A stretch of DNA of 64,000 nucleotides from the NCBI GenBank assembly GCA_030765065.1, contig CM060990.1:417455198-417519197 (forward strand), given 5' to 3'. The translations under genes and the position numbers were made by a program. Shown here piece by piece: positions 44,161 through 56,040 of the stretch. The notes under the pieces were generated by a model that was given only the letters and a program-made list of their open reading frames with translations, was not told where the DNA came from and made no database searches. This DNA comes from Deroplatys truncata (taxonomy: Eukaryota > Arthropoda > Insecta > Mantodea > Mantidae). Within the stretch, counting starts at the first letter, position 1; each line of letters begins with the position of its first letter.

Positions 44161-44970
44161 AGTGACCCTCTCTGCCTAAAAGGTAAGTAACTCAGTATCA
44201 CAGGATAGGACAGATTCTGGGAAAACGGATATAGCATAGTTCCGTATGATTTGACAGATAATTTACATAGCATCGTAGGTATTTGGCGATTCAAGTATCA
44301 TAGGTGCTTAGAGTAACTCAGCTAGTATCACAGGTGGCTATATTACAGAGGCTGACTGCATCATAGCTGTGTATGATTTCACAGGTAATTCAGATAGTGT
44401 CTAGGTATTTGGGCGATTCAAGCATCATAGGTATTTAGAGTAACTCAGCTAGTATCACAGGAGGCTAGATTCAATGATCAGGGATTCGTATCAGAGCTAT
44501 TTAATGAAATTTCACTTGATTCGAGTAGTATCACAGGTATTTAAGTCATTTTAACAGGTAATTCAGATAGTATCACAGGTATTCATGGTAATATAGAGAG
44601 TAATTAGATTATAAACATTTCGCATCCAACGTTGCAGCACTTTATATACTTTTTTTCTAAATCTTACAAACCTTTTATATGTTAAACAGTTAGTGGACGA
44701 GGCTGAGAGGGATAAACTGCATGTGGGTTTACAAAATGAAAAGTCATGCATCAACATATCTTAATTTAGTCCGTCGTACGTGCCTCTCCCCTTTTATCTA
44801 GGCTTGAGACTAGCACTAGGATTGCTCCTAATGGCAGGGTTAACACCTCCCCTTCAATCTTCTTCTTTCTTCACCGGACGGCTGCTAGTTGCATACACAG
44901 CACGTGAGTAAACTTAATTTTTTAAGATTGTAGACTCACGAGAAAACCTCCATCTTCGACTTGCATTCTC
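44161..44970. repeat. Tandem units, about 127 bp, then unique flank
   Basis: AGGTATTTGGCGATTCAAGT near 44,276 and AGGTATTTGGGCGATTCAAG near 44,402 begin units that share TTAGAGTAACTCAGCTAGTA and CACAGGTAATTCAGATAG words. About three units run to about 44,600. Bases 44,600-44,970 hold nothing recognised before the polymerase stop. Confidence 0.7.
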
Positions 44971-47900
44971 TTAAGCACTGTTTGTAATACTGTAATGTCC
45001 ATACGCATAGGTAGTTACTCCATCCTCGGCAATAACTCTTTTATCATCAAAGGGATTCAATGTAATTTTATTCACTTGTACTGTGGTAACAGCGTGCTTT
45101 CGGGATAGGATTAGATTCATGGGCGTTCTGATGATTTCACAGGTTTTAAGACAGTCTGTATAGCTGTCAAACGAAATGTACTGCTTAATAGCGCTACGTT
45201 TTATACCTTTAATCTTTTTTATCATTGATCCTTGAATATCTAAGGCATACATCTTAGGACGTAGTCCAACAAAGCGTAGGATGATTTTGCTATTAGCCTC
45301 ATCTTTAAATTTTCCCAATACCTTCTTGTTCTGAGTAGAGTGACATATATGGTTGGCAGGGTAATCAGCTGTATCGAGATGCTCAAGAAAACGTAGCTTG
45401 TCCTGGTACACATCTTCAGTTGTAACACGATGAATGAACGAATCAGTGTCCATATACATAAGCTTCAGGCTTTCAGCTCCATAATAAGGCAACAGCACGT
45501 CGTAATGATAGTTGTACATTAATGTCTTGGAGATGTCCAACACACTCATACCAATGTATATAGGCTTGTTGAATACAATCTGACGAGAGGCCATATGTAC
45601 AGCAGCTAGATTAGCAGCATATATCGTCCTGTCGATAAACGTAGGCTTGGCGATCAGCTTCTCTAGAGTTTTTTCATTGATCACCAGTCGTATATCCACA
45701 CGGTTACGCAGGTTCTCCATAGTTTTTCCAAACATGGCGTTGTTAAAGAGTTTGTAGAGATCCTTCTCGAAGTCATTTGCAGCTTGTTGTCGTAGCCTGT
45801 TGTTAAATTCCACATAAGGTTTCAACCACCGAGACTGTAGGAATTGTAGCACACGATGGATTTTTGTTAGTCGTAGTCCATGACTAAGAGCTTGCTTCAA
45901 AGCCATGTAATGCACTACATACTTCTTACGAGGTCCAAGATGGGGTATCAGTTTCTTTGTAGATGCTTCCAATGGTTTCATACACTCAGGCAGGAAAGGT
46001 AGATCATTGTGTAGATCGTGAAGTTCTGCAGGATACTCGATGTCGACTTCTAATATGCACCCATGAGGATCATCTTCTTGTAATGTTTCTAAGTTGATTT
46101 CTTCAGGTGACACCCACTGAAATCCACCAAAAGGAAGGGCGTGACACATTGACCACACATCTTGGTTATTAGCGTCCTCGTATGTGATAAATTGTGTTGG
46201 TCTCGACGGATCAAACTTATCCATATAAGTGCTATTAGCCTCAGCATACCGATGGGAAACTTGGCATAAACCTCCTCTTATACCTGATTCCACCATGAGT
46301 AGTTGATCATAATCTTGTAACAGTTCCAGCTTAATTCCTGTATACAATAACATGGCATCCCATGTAAGTCCTGGAGAGGTAAATTAATGGACAGGATCAA
46401 CTTTGTGTGTTTTGAGGGTTTGCTCTCTGAACGTCTCAAAGACATCAGCTAGGAGTAGTACATCTGATATTAAGTAGAGATCGCTGTACTCTCCCAGGTT
46501 TCTCACATTAAACAGCTCCCACACTATTCTAGCATGATCGTAGTCAGTATCAGTAATTTCTTCTTCATTTAGTCTATTGTAGAAGGATTCTTTAGGAGGC
46601 AAGCAGGTCTCGTTCAGGGCATCCCATGACGTAACAAAATCATATGGAAATACACCCTTACGGGTCATCAACTTCAATTTGTCTTCTCCAAAGTACTTTA
46701 GTGTTTCAGGATATGAGGTTAGATTTTTCACCAACTTATCCAAGCTTGTACTGAGGAATCGGAAGCTGTCCACAAATCGAAGCTTTATATCTCCTACATA
46801 CTTGGTGAATGAGATATAGCTTTTTACAGAGTTAGGAATTACCTCCACACATTCACTTGTACAACCCAGCTCCTTAACAATGAAATGAGAGTCATATCCG
46901 CTGAGGTTATGCATGAGGACTAGTATATATTTAGGTGTTTTACAGGCAAAATTACATTCATTACGAAGACTTCCACGATATTCACCGCTGATGTGATCAT
47001 GGTCGCGTACTTTATAGTTCTCTTCTGTAAAGGGTTTTCCACACAAGTAGCATGCTGAAGAAGACTCAAAATCATTTTGCTGTTGATCCGTAAGTTTCAG
47101 AGGCTTAGCAGATTTTTATATATTACCAATCATTTTTGCAAGAGATGTCAGGTACAGCATAAACTTCTGAGCAGCATCAGCACCACGATACACATAGGGT
47201 TGCTTAGGAAGACCAGTTTCGAGATGTTCAACACTGGATGTAGGCTTCACGTAAACACAGAAGCTCATTGGTCTGTGCTCTTGTTAAGGGGTTGTATAGG
47301 ATGTTTCAGAATCGGGTATACACGTATGGCATGGAGTGAGAATACTCTCAAAATCCGCATAGATGACATAAGGTACTTTCAGCATCCTCTCAACATTTTT
47401 AAACTGAACAATTGATTTCTCCTTGCTAGGCATAACTACCCTCGCAACACCATGTTGGTTACAGATTGACGTATGTTCTTGTACTTTTCCCAGTCTACTT
47501 CACCCGCTCTGATCATAAAATGTGTAAAGCAGCGCTTACAGGTATAAACACGCCCATTACGTATAGTCTTCTGACATCGAACGAGTTTCTCAAAATTATT
47601 TATATATACGTAGTGATGTCTCCCACTACTGTCACTCAATAGTAGGAGGTCACAGTGTTCAGGTGGTTCAATGTCAACAACATTTATCGGATACACTTCA
47701 TGCTTCTCATCCAGCCCGAAAACGTTAATAGACATCTTGTTAAGCTTCTCAAATTTAGATATTTGAGAAAGTGGAGTAGGATAGGAAACACAGCTGAAGT
47801 CGTACTTATCTTGAAGTTGCTCGTATTTGTTCACCCGCTGTGCATTCTTCCCTATGAATTTTGCTAATACGGGGTACATGAAACATTTCTCGTCGGTAAA

Positions 47901-48621
47901 GTTCTGGATATTTATACACGCTTTTCTTGCTTCAACAGATGACGGTAGTGGAATGTAGCTACTTCCTCGTTCGGGTTGTACTTGTTGATACGAAGTCGAA
48001 CCCCTTCCACAGGAAGAAAGCCCAGTTGCTACCCTTAAGCTGAGACTCCTCCATTTCAGTCACCAATTTCTTGAATTTCGCTTCCAACGTTGACTGCAGA
48101 TCTGTTTCTAGGAAAACAGGATGATTCCTTGTTTTAAATGTTTTGTCACAGGTTTATCCGATACTGTTAACAAATCGACACTCAGCCAGCAGATTAATTT
48201 TAACACTCTTGTGAGTACCAAGCTCTTTATGCACAGCCTGGATTATGCGTTGTTTTGCCTCCTGCAGATACATATTCAGGTCCTTAGGTGATTCACATCG
48301 TATAAACTACGATTTCAATCGTCCTTCGAATGAAGTTTCGTATTCTTTCATATCACAGTCCTCCATTGTTGACAGTAACTGATGTTTAGTTGGCTCCAAT
48401 TTTCTTTTCTTCTGAGGTCTGTTTATTTCACACATATCTTCGTGTCGCTGACCCTTATAACCATCTTTGAAGGTTACATTACAATGCATACATTTGAAGA
48501 GCTTCTTACAAGTCAGCTCGTGTCTTCTCTTGTCATAACCTCGGAGGAACTTCTTCCCACATTTTCCGCAAGCGTATCCAGTAGCGCTTGGAATAATATC
48601 CTTATACGCTGAATTATTCAT
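44971..48621 (-). pseudogene. Protein-primed DNA polymerase B, left copy
   Basis: Reads outward from the palindrome, ATG at 48,621, stop at 44,971. The N-terminus has two C2HC-type fingers (CGKCGKKF, CMHCNVTF). A third zinc region (CGKPFTEEN ... DHDHISGEYRGSL) precedes exonuclease motif II (NLSGYDSHF) and motif III (LYLISDVLLLADVFE). The palm (44,971-46,353, unbroken) holds a KLFNNAMFGK motif and the YMDTDS active site near 45,441-45,457. This is a family B polymerase of the terminal-protein-primed type found in Polintons and adintovirus-like elements. Breaks: TAG 48,307, a frame change near 48,015, one-base loss near 47,523, stops near 47,287, 47,116 and 46,384. The motif A area reads EDANNQDVW, altered in the aromatic positions. 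Confidence 0.88.
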
Positions 48622-50512
48622 CTTTATTCTTGATGTAATAACGTATTAATCCTTCAAGGGAAATGTAGACCTCTTCACCTTGATACCACTTTAGAAAGCT
48701 GATTATTCTTGGAGAGAACACGATGTTAACACCTCAAGACTAATTAGCACAATGAAGTCGAATGCCCTAGTTCACCATATTTATAGAGGGAGCACGAACC
48801 TTTTAGATCAATCATAAACTCGCTCCATAACTAGTTGTATACGATCGCTCTACGCGTATTAACCCCAGCCATATAACCTCACGCCCAGAATCAGGATGTT
48901 TATGACGTCACACCCAGAGACAGGATGTCTGGCAGTATCAAACACGTTTAAACTCGTCTCGTAACTGCCTGTATATGCTGTCACACCAACAAGAGAAGTA
49001 TTCCCACACGCTCATTCAGTCAGATGTTCTATTCAAAGCCTACCACCACCCATTACACCAAAGCTAGCACAATTTCAAATGCTTAAAAGGTAACGTAGAA
49101 GATTTTCCTCCTCATTTAGTTAAATGTATGTATATACTACATTATCTCATGTTTTCATTCCCTTTTCAATTCTTCCTTTCCATCTTTCAGAAAGACCATT
49201 ACATTTTACTGCAATCACGAGCATAGCAAGTTTCCCAGAGTTAAACAGATTCTAAGCTTCTAGAATCGAACTCGGTAATACCTTTAATAAATGTATTTTT
49301 AGTAATTTAGCTCCCCCGCATCAGCATCTACCATTTAATCTTTACTCGAACCTGATATGATCCATAGGCTTGAAGACATATGAAATCACCCCTTCGGGAT
49401 TCTAAGTACTTTAAAGTAATTTTTATACCGATAACGATATTTAGGAACAAGGTAATCTGTTTACTTTATATTTAACATGTCTATCTAAATTAAATTACGA
49501 GTTATTAAATTTGCAATTAAATTTCATTGAATCGGTATTCGAACCCAGAACACCAGGAACTAACTTATTTATAATATTAGCTTGACATATTAAACAAAGC
49601 TGGATGCAGTTATGCTATCAACCTAACTGACATATCCTAGAGTATAGAGGAAAATTAAGAAAACCTTTAAAAGAGCGGAATTCGAACTAAAGACAACTGA
49701 TTAACAATTATATACAGCATTAATTGTCCATTGTAGGAGCTATCAATCATGCTTTGGCCCACTCCTCTACCTTGCTTAGTTCCCGAGATAATGGAGATTT
49801 AAAACTTAAGGATCGAACCCATTACGTCAGGTATATTACTATGCATTCGAAAGAAACTACCTAATAACATAAATGTAATGAAGTTTATCTGACGTCTTTA
49901 TCTTAAGTAGTTTAGGAGTTATTAAATTTATAATTAAATTATATTTTATCGGTATTCGAACCCAGAACACCAGAGTCAAAATTATTTACAATATTAGTTT
50001 GATATGTTTAAGCGAGCTGAATGCAGTTACAGTATCAATCTAAGCGATATATTCTGGAGTATAGAGAAAAATTAAGGAAGTCATTGAAAGATCGGGATAC
50101 GAACTAAGGGCAACTGATAGGAAATTATATACAGTGTTAATTACGCATTATAAGAGCTATCAAACATGCTTTGGACCACCCCTATACCTCTCTTAATTTC
50201 CGAGATAATGGATATTTAAAAATTAAGGATCGAACAAGGACACCAGGTACCCAAGTATAGATGAACAAGAAACTACCTAACGATGTAAATGTAATAAAGT
50301 TTATTTGGCGTCTTTATGTTAATAAGTCTCTGAGTTATTAGAATATAAGCTTTTAATCACTCCTAGGATTCGAACCCAGGCATCCAGGTCAACTTGGAAT
50401 AATATCTCAAGGACGCGGCGCGTTCCAAAGAATTGATTAGTTTGTATCCCATTGTTCTATCTCTTTTCATTCAGGAGATATAAGCGATTAATCAGTAGTA
50501 ATAAAATGATGG
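48622..50512 (-). repeat. Palindrome, left arm (non-coding part)
   Basis: This stretch is the reverse complement of 50,589-51,528 plus 60,553-61,504. Positions pair by a constant sum of about 101,101 before the Gypsy insertion: 50,461 pairs with 50,640, and the ATG at 48,621 maps within one base of the ATG at 61,505 once the retrotransposon is removed. Net length difference is about 1 bp over 1.9 kb, with scattered substitutions. No gene is seen in the arm. The inverted similarity continues through both polymerase genes to the window end. Confidence 0.92.
49495..50400. repeat. Sub-repeats in the left arm, about 415-bp unit
   Basis: GAGTTATTAAATTTGCAATT at about 49,500 and GAGTTATTAAATTTATAATT at about 49,917 start two units. 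Both contain TATTCGAACCCAGAACACCA, TTAGTTTGA/TTAGCTTGA, CATGCTTTGG, CCGAGATAATGGA, and AAGAAACTACCTAA. A third partial unit starts near 50,333. Each unit has one or two TTCGAACCC words, the reverse of GGGTTCGAA. The right arm has the mirrored set. Confidence 0.82.
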
Positions 50513-50588
50513 TTCTCGGCCACTTATTATGCAACAATGTGCAATTAATATGCTAATTAGCCCCCACCCCCACTAATTAGCCCCACCC
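50513..50588. other. Palindrome centre, unpaired spacer
   Basis: Seventy-six bases separate the two arms. The right half is CTAATTAGCCCCCACCCCC repeated twice (the second copy one C shorter), the left half is AT-rich. A C-rich direct repeat at the symmetry axis may be a former element end or a repair join. Confidence 0.75.
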
Positions 50589-51528
50589 CCATCATTTTAT
50601 TACTACTGATTAATCGCTTATATCTCCTGAATGAAAAGAGATAGAACAATGGGATAAAAACTAATCAATTCTTTGGAATGCCCCGCGTCCTTGAGATATT
50701 ATTCCAAGTTGACCTGGATGCCTGGGTTCGAATCCTAGCAGTGATTAAACGTTTATATTCTAATAACTCAGAGACTTATTAAGATAAAGACGCCAAATAA
50801 ATTTTATTACATTAACATCGTTAGGTAGTTTCTGGTGGATTGATACTTGGGTACCCGGTGTCCTGTGTTCGATACCTAATTTTTAAATCTCCATTATCTC
50901 GGAAATTAATAGAGGTAGAGGGGTGGCCTAAAGCATGTTTGATAGCTGTTATAACGTGTAATTAATACTGTATATAATTTCCAATCAGTTACCCTTAGTT
51001 CGAATCCCGATGTTTCAATGACTTCCTTAATTTTTCTCTATACTCCAGAATATATCGCTTAGATTGATACTGTAACTGCATACAGCTCGTTTAAACATAT
51101 CAAACTAATATTGTAAATAATTTTGACTCTGGTGTTCTGGGTTCGAATACCGATAAAATGTAATTTAATTATAAATTTAATAACTCCTAAACTACTTAAG
51201 ATAAAGACGTCAAATAAACTTTATTACATTTATGTTATTAGGTTGTTTCTTTCGAATGCATAGTTATATACCTGACGTAATGGGCTCGATCCTTAAGTTT
51301 TAAATCTCCATTATCTCGGGAACTAAGCAAGGTATAGGAGTGGACCAAAGCATGATTGATAGCTCCTACAATGGACAATTAATGCTGTATATAATTGTCA
51401 ATCAGTTGTCTTTAGTTCGAATCCCGCTCTTTTATTGGTTTTCTTAATTTTCCTCTATACTCTAGGATATGTCAGTTAGGTTGATAGCATAACTGCATCC
51501 AGCTTTGTTTAACATGTCAAGCTAATAT
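50589..51528 (+). repeat. Palindrome, right arm, proximal part
   Basis: Reverse complement of about 49,573-50,512. It breaks at ATAT 51,525-51,528, where the LTR retrotransposon inserted, and continues at 60,553. Sub-repeats and TTCGAA-containing words are mirrored here. No gene. Confidence 0.92.
51525..51528. repeat. Gypsy target-site duplication, left (ATAT)
   Basis: ATAT here and at 60,549-60,552. The uninterrupted left arm has a single ATAT at the mirrored place, which confirms the empty site. Confidence 0.9.
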
Positions 51529-52227
51529 TGTAGCGGACCAGGAAGAGCTTTGAGAATTGCACATATTTCGTATACCAGGAAGTGTGAAAGTCAGGTTAGC
51601 AGAATTCGTCCACGCTGCACTAAGCCGAGTCAGCGCTTATGTAGGTCTTTATACTACAGGGTTTTGACTCGGTCGAGAGAGTGTGAGTTGCCTCGTGGTT
51701 GTTGCCAAGAGGTTGTTGTTGCTACGAGAGAGAGTCGTCAGATTGGGTATCAGTTTCGAGACCCGTCGCCACCAGTCAACAGGTAAGCATGCGACTCATC
51801 TAAGTTCTCTTGACTTGTCGGGGCTTCACCCCTAAGTTCTTTTGACTTGTCGGGGCTTCACCCCTAAGTTCTATTGACTTGTCGGGGCTTCACCCCTAAG
51901 TTCTATTGACTTGTCGGGGCTTCACCCCTAAGTTCTATTGACTTGTCGGGGCTTCACCCCTAAGTTCTATTGACTTGTCGGGGATTCACCCCTAAGTTCT
52001 ATTGACTTGTCGGGGCTTCACCCCGAACTGAAGGTACGCATACTTAAAGCTACAAGTATAATTTAGTGGGCCAATGCATCCCCTGTGCTTTATTTAAATA
52101 CCCCCTATCCTAGAACGCCACCCTGGCCTGCCTACCACCACGGTACCAAAGCATCCCCTACCTCTGAGCTACCAACCCCCTGTGTAATCACCTACTGCGG
52201 GGGTAACCACCCCCGTGGGGTGTTACA
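51529..52227 (+). repeat. 5' LTR
   Basis: It begins TGTAGCGGACCAGGAAG and ends GGGGTGTTACA. It contains seven copies of a 32-bp unit (GACTTGTCGGGGCTTCACCC core) at 51,812-52,025. A TTTATTTAAATA box near 52,089 could serve as a TATA-like element. After the LTR, TTTGGTGAAGGCGCCGGC would be the primer-binding region; I cannot assign the tRNA. Confidence 0.92.
51812..52025 (+). repeat. 32-bp minisatellite in the 5' LTR, 7 copies
   Basis: Units read CTTGTCGGGGCTTCACCCCT then AAGTTCTATTGA. The 3' LTR has four copies. The 96-bp difference is exactly the length difference between the LTRs. Confidence 0.92.
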
Positions 52228-52542
52228 ATTTGGTGAAGGCGCCGGCTACAATGTGGTGGAGCGCCGGCTACAATGTGGCGGACTCACCGAGTATAATTGG
52301 GGAAAACATCCTTACCTCTTCCAGCCAGGGGATGTAATCAATTTTTTTTCTTCTCTCTTTTCTTTTTGCAAGGTGTAAAACACGCCTCATTTTGGGATAA
52401 CCTTTTACCTGAGGTTATCTGGTGAAGACCCACCCTCCCACCCTTTGCATCATGAGTCACCGACACAGAATATAGCTTATTTTTTTTAACTTTTCTCAAG
52501 TTATGTATATTGTTTTAGTGTAGTACATTTAAGTTATTATGC
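52228..52542 (+). other. Untranslated leader of the retrotransposon
   Basis: About 315 bp between the 5' LTR and the gag ATG. It includes two GCGCCGGCTACAATGTGG copies near 52,237-52,280 and a T-rich stretch at 52,342-52,372. No ORF is supported. Confidence 0.6.
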
Positions 52543-53733
52543 ATGGCTGAACCTGCTCAAAGTTCTACTAGTCCTACTACTAAAGAGATTAGAAATCTGT
52601 GCGCAGAATTAGCAGCTATACAGGGGGAACAATTTAAATTCCAAGAATTTCTAGTCACAGATTTGAAAGGAATTTCAAACGAGATCGCGGCACACGCTGA
52701 GACGGCAAATCAAATACGTCTCCGCTCCGGCAAGATCGTTAACACTTCTAGCCCAAGCACAAGTAGGGTAGAAAAACAGTTAGCCATGAATACGGGAGAC
52801 GAACACACAAATACAATGAGTAAAATGGACTCACCTGTTTTAAGTAGAAGGGTAACTGAAGCACCTCAACCCATGCACATTAGTCGTCCACCATTGGATC
52901 CGGGTAGCTTCGCGGGGAAACCAGGGGAAAGTGTAAGGGACTATCTCCATAAGTTTGAGTTGATAGCGCGTGCCAATAATTGGGATGACCAGCATAAGGC
53001 GCAGTATTTACCATGCTACCTTAATAGTACCGCACTAAACTGGTACAAAACCTTTGCCCATAGAAATAGGGACGCCCAATGGGAAACATTGAAGCAGGGG
53101 TTATTAAAAGCCTTCATTCACGCGGCAGAGGAGGAAATGATGGAGGTCAGACTAAGGCAGAGGGTGCAGGACCTTAGTGAGCCCACAGAGCAGTACGCTT
53201 ATGACATTATAGCTCTGTGTGATCTAGTCAACCCCGAAATGACAGAGAAGGAACGGGTAAAACACATCATCAGGGGCCTTAAACCATCACTAATAGAACA
53301 GGTACTGCCCTACAACCCACAAACAGTGGACGCTCTCATACAGTTCGTCCGCAGGGTAGAATCAGCCCGCTACCTAGCAGGAAAAAGGGTAGACCTAATC
53401 GATGTACAGGGAATTCCCCCTAGTATGCCAGACGATACCCTCCAGAAGCAGGTATCAGAGATGTCAAAGATGGTGGGTGAGTTAGCAAAACAGGTGCAAA
53501 ACCTGACAATGAACCCCCGCCCTCCTCCCAGAATTACAATCCACAGCATCAATCCGTTAGGAATTACGGACAGGCCCCCAGCGGCTATAGGACCACATAT
53601 AGTCAAAGAAGAACGGTGTCCGCGAGGCCTGTGTGCGCCTACTGTAAACGGGTAGGCCACGTAATCGCTAATTGCCAGACACGAAGGAGGAATGCAAATT
53701 TTCACGCGCAGCCTCGAACCAATCACCCCCCAT
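52543..53733 (+). pseudogene. gag: gag polyprotein with CCHC knuckle, frameshifted
   Basis: ATG at 52,543. Residues about 110-285 form the capsid-like retrotransposon gag domain (NSTALNWYKTFAHRN, LKQGLLKAFIHAAEEEMMEV, RQRVQDLSEPTEQYAYDI, VKHIIRGLKPSL). The frame opened at 52,543 runs to a TAG at 53,653-53,655. A one-base loss near 53,530 has shifted it: the zinc knuckle (VCAYCKRVGHVIANC, C-x2-C-x4-H-x4-C) lies in the next frame and ends at 53,731-53,733. It would assemble the particle and bind RNA. The knuckle frame overlaps the start of pol at a slippery site. Confidence 0.9.
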
Positions 53734-56039
53734 AAGGGCCGCGGTAGCAAGCATAACAGAAAACATCAACCCTGGTAGCACATTAAAAACTATAGGAACA
53801 TTAGCAGGGACAAGGATCGACATTCTCATAGACACGGGCAGCTCAGTAAGCTTAATCAATGACGACCTGGTAGGTACAAGCAAGCAACCAGCACCTCTAA
53901 ATATGATTTTGCGAACTGCAAATAACAATTTACTTGCTGCACAATACCAAACTAACACTAACTTCCAAATGGGTGATATGGAATTCAAAGAACAACTTAT
54001 AGTAGTAAAACACTTCCCGCATAGTTTATTGCTGGGCATGGACTTCCTTCAGAAACACCAAGCCGTTATAGATCTAGGGAACAACACAATTACACTAACA
54101 CTGCAAAATTCGAAGGAGGTCACGGTAAGCTGCCAGCGAAAGCAAGAATGTCCTCTCATGCAAATTACACTTGAAGCAGATGCTGAAGAGACAAAAATTA
54201 AAGCAACATGTCAGCATGACGTAGAAATCCTTCCATTTGCAACCACACAGATAGACGTCAAAATACCCTCACTTCCTACAAACACATTATTACTGGAACC
54301 ATGCATTAACACTATGCAGAAAAAACACGTTAACATTATACCGGGTCTGTGCAATAATAATCAAAATCAAAAGATACAAGTCCACAATAATACCGCCGCC
54401 CCTCAGAGAATATTTAAAGGGACAACACTAGCACTCGTACACGAAGTTGCATTAGTCCAGGCAGACACTTTCACACGTGAGACAACAAAACAAATAGACA
54501 TCAAAGACGCCAAACTTTATATTAATTCACGACTAGAACTAGGACAACACGAACAGCTACGAAATTTACTCGACAGGTACAGACATACCTTCGCCACTAG
54601 CCTACAAGAGTTAGGGACAACAAACATTGCGGAGTTCAAAATAGAGTTGACAAACACGACACCAATTAGACAGAAGCCATACAGGGTGTCCCATAAACAG
54701 CGGGAAATAATAAACCAACAAGTGGAAGAAATGAAAGAGGCAGGGATAATAAAAGACTCACAGAGTAGCTGGTGGTCACCAGTAATTTTGGTCAAAAAGA
54801 AATCAGGAGAATATCGGTTTTTTTGTAGATTAGAGAAAACTAAATGCACAAACAGCTGCATCCGCCTATCCCTTACCACTGATTGACGACCTACTTAGCT
54901 ATTTAGGAGGTTCAAAATTTTACTGTACGCTTGACCTGCTAAGTGCATACTTCCAAGTACCTCTAGCTCAAGAAAGTAAGAAATATTCGGCCTTTTGTAC
55001 CTCGGACGGAGAGTATGAATTCCAGACCTTGAGCTTCGGGCTCCCGAATGCCCCTAGAGCATTCACAGAGATCGGAAATAAACTGTTAGGCGACCTGCGA
55101 TACGAAAAAGCACTCATATATCTAGACGATATAATAGTGTTCGCAAATACATTTCAGGACTTATTGGCAAACCTGGAAACAGTATTTAAGAAATTAGAAC
55201 AACATACGTTTAAGCTAAAACCCCAAAAATGTTTTTTCGGAATGGACAAAATAAAGCTCCTAGGATACGAAGTATCGGCAGCAGGCATAGAACCTGATAA
55301 AGACAAAATTCAAGCTATTACACAGCTCAGAACGCCTAGGAATGTCAAAGAAGTAAGGCAGGTCTTAGGTTTATTTTCTTTCTACAGGAGGTTCATTAAT
55401 AACTTTGCAGCAATCACGAGGCCTCTAAACGAACTAACAAAGGCAGACCAAAAGTTTGTATGGGGCCAAGAACAGCAAGAAACCTTCCAGAAGCTGAAGG
55501 ATTTAAGGGTTAGGGCTCCGGTGTTGGCACATTTTATGCCGGGAGCCAAAACCCAAATGAACTGCGATGCCAGCATGCACGGCATAGCTAGTTGCCTCTT
55601 CCAAGAGCGAGATGGAAAAATGCACCCAGTAGGCTTTGTGTCTAGAAGTCTAAGCAAAGCTGAAAAGAACTATAGCGTTTCGGAACAAGAGCTGTTAGCA
55701 GTTATGTACGGTTTTTCGAAGTTCCGCCAGTACATATATGGTTACCCTGTAACTGTGGTTACAGACCACGCTTGCCTGTGCCACCTAAATAGATTGAGAG
55801 ATCTAACAGGGAGACTGGCACGTTACAGCTTGATGCTACAGGAATTTGATTACACAATTCAACATAAATCAGGGATTAAACATAAGGACGCAGATTGTTT
55901 GTCTAGAATGCCAATAGAACCCCCTGAACCCGAAACAGCACAAGAGCAGGAAGACAGAATTACCTGTCTCATAGAACCCATAGAATTAGCTAAAAAACAA
56001 GAGGAGGATCCCCAGCTAAAACCTCTAATACAAGCCTAA
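53672..56039 (+). pseudogene. pol: pol, N-terminal part: protease, reverse transcriptase, RNase H
   Basis: The protease has its active site at DTGSSVSL near 53,831. The linker is followed by reverse transcriptase from about 54,660 (KPYRVSHKQREII, GIIKDSQSSWWSPVILVKKK). A seven-T run at 54,818-54,824 changes the frame, and a TAG at 54,831 follows. The rest is open to 56,039, with DLLSAYFQVPL, FGLPNAPRAF, the YLDD active site, LLGYEVSAAGIEPD and the RNase H domain (NCDASMHGIAS, SEQELLAVMYGFSKFRQYIY, TDHACL). Protease matures the polyproteins; RT-RNase H makes the cDNA. Ordering before integrase is diagnostic of Ty3/Gypsy. Confidence 0.92.
53696..53702 (+). promoter_or_regulatory. -1 ribosomal frameshift heptamer at the gag/pol overlap
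   Basis: A AAT TTT in the knuckle frame is a canonical X-XXY-YYZ slippery heptamer. A slip of one base leads into the pol frame, which is open from before this point. The stop of the gag frame lies 29 bases downstream. A GGGCCGCGGTAGC patch after the stop might be part of a stimulatory structure, not tested. Confidence 0.65.
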
Positions 56040-56040
56040 G

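Noticed and set aside
45240..45428. 62-residue minus-strand ORF within the polymerase palm
   Set aside because: Out-of-frame shadow of the intact palm reading frame.
47077..47415. 112-residue plus-strand ORF, mirrored at 62,713-63,051 minus
   Set aside because: Antisense shadow of the polymerase B gene. It is present in both copies only because the copies are inverted duplicates.
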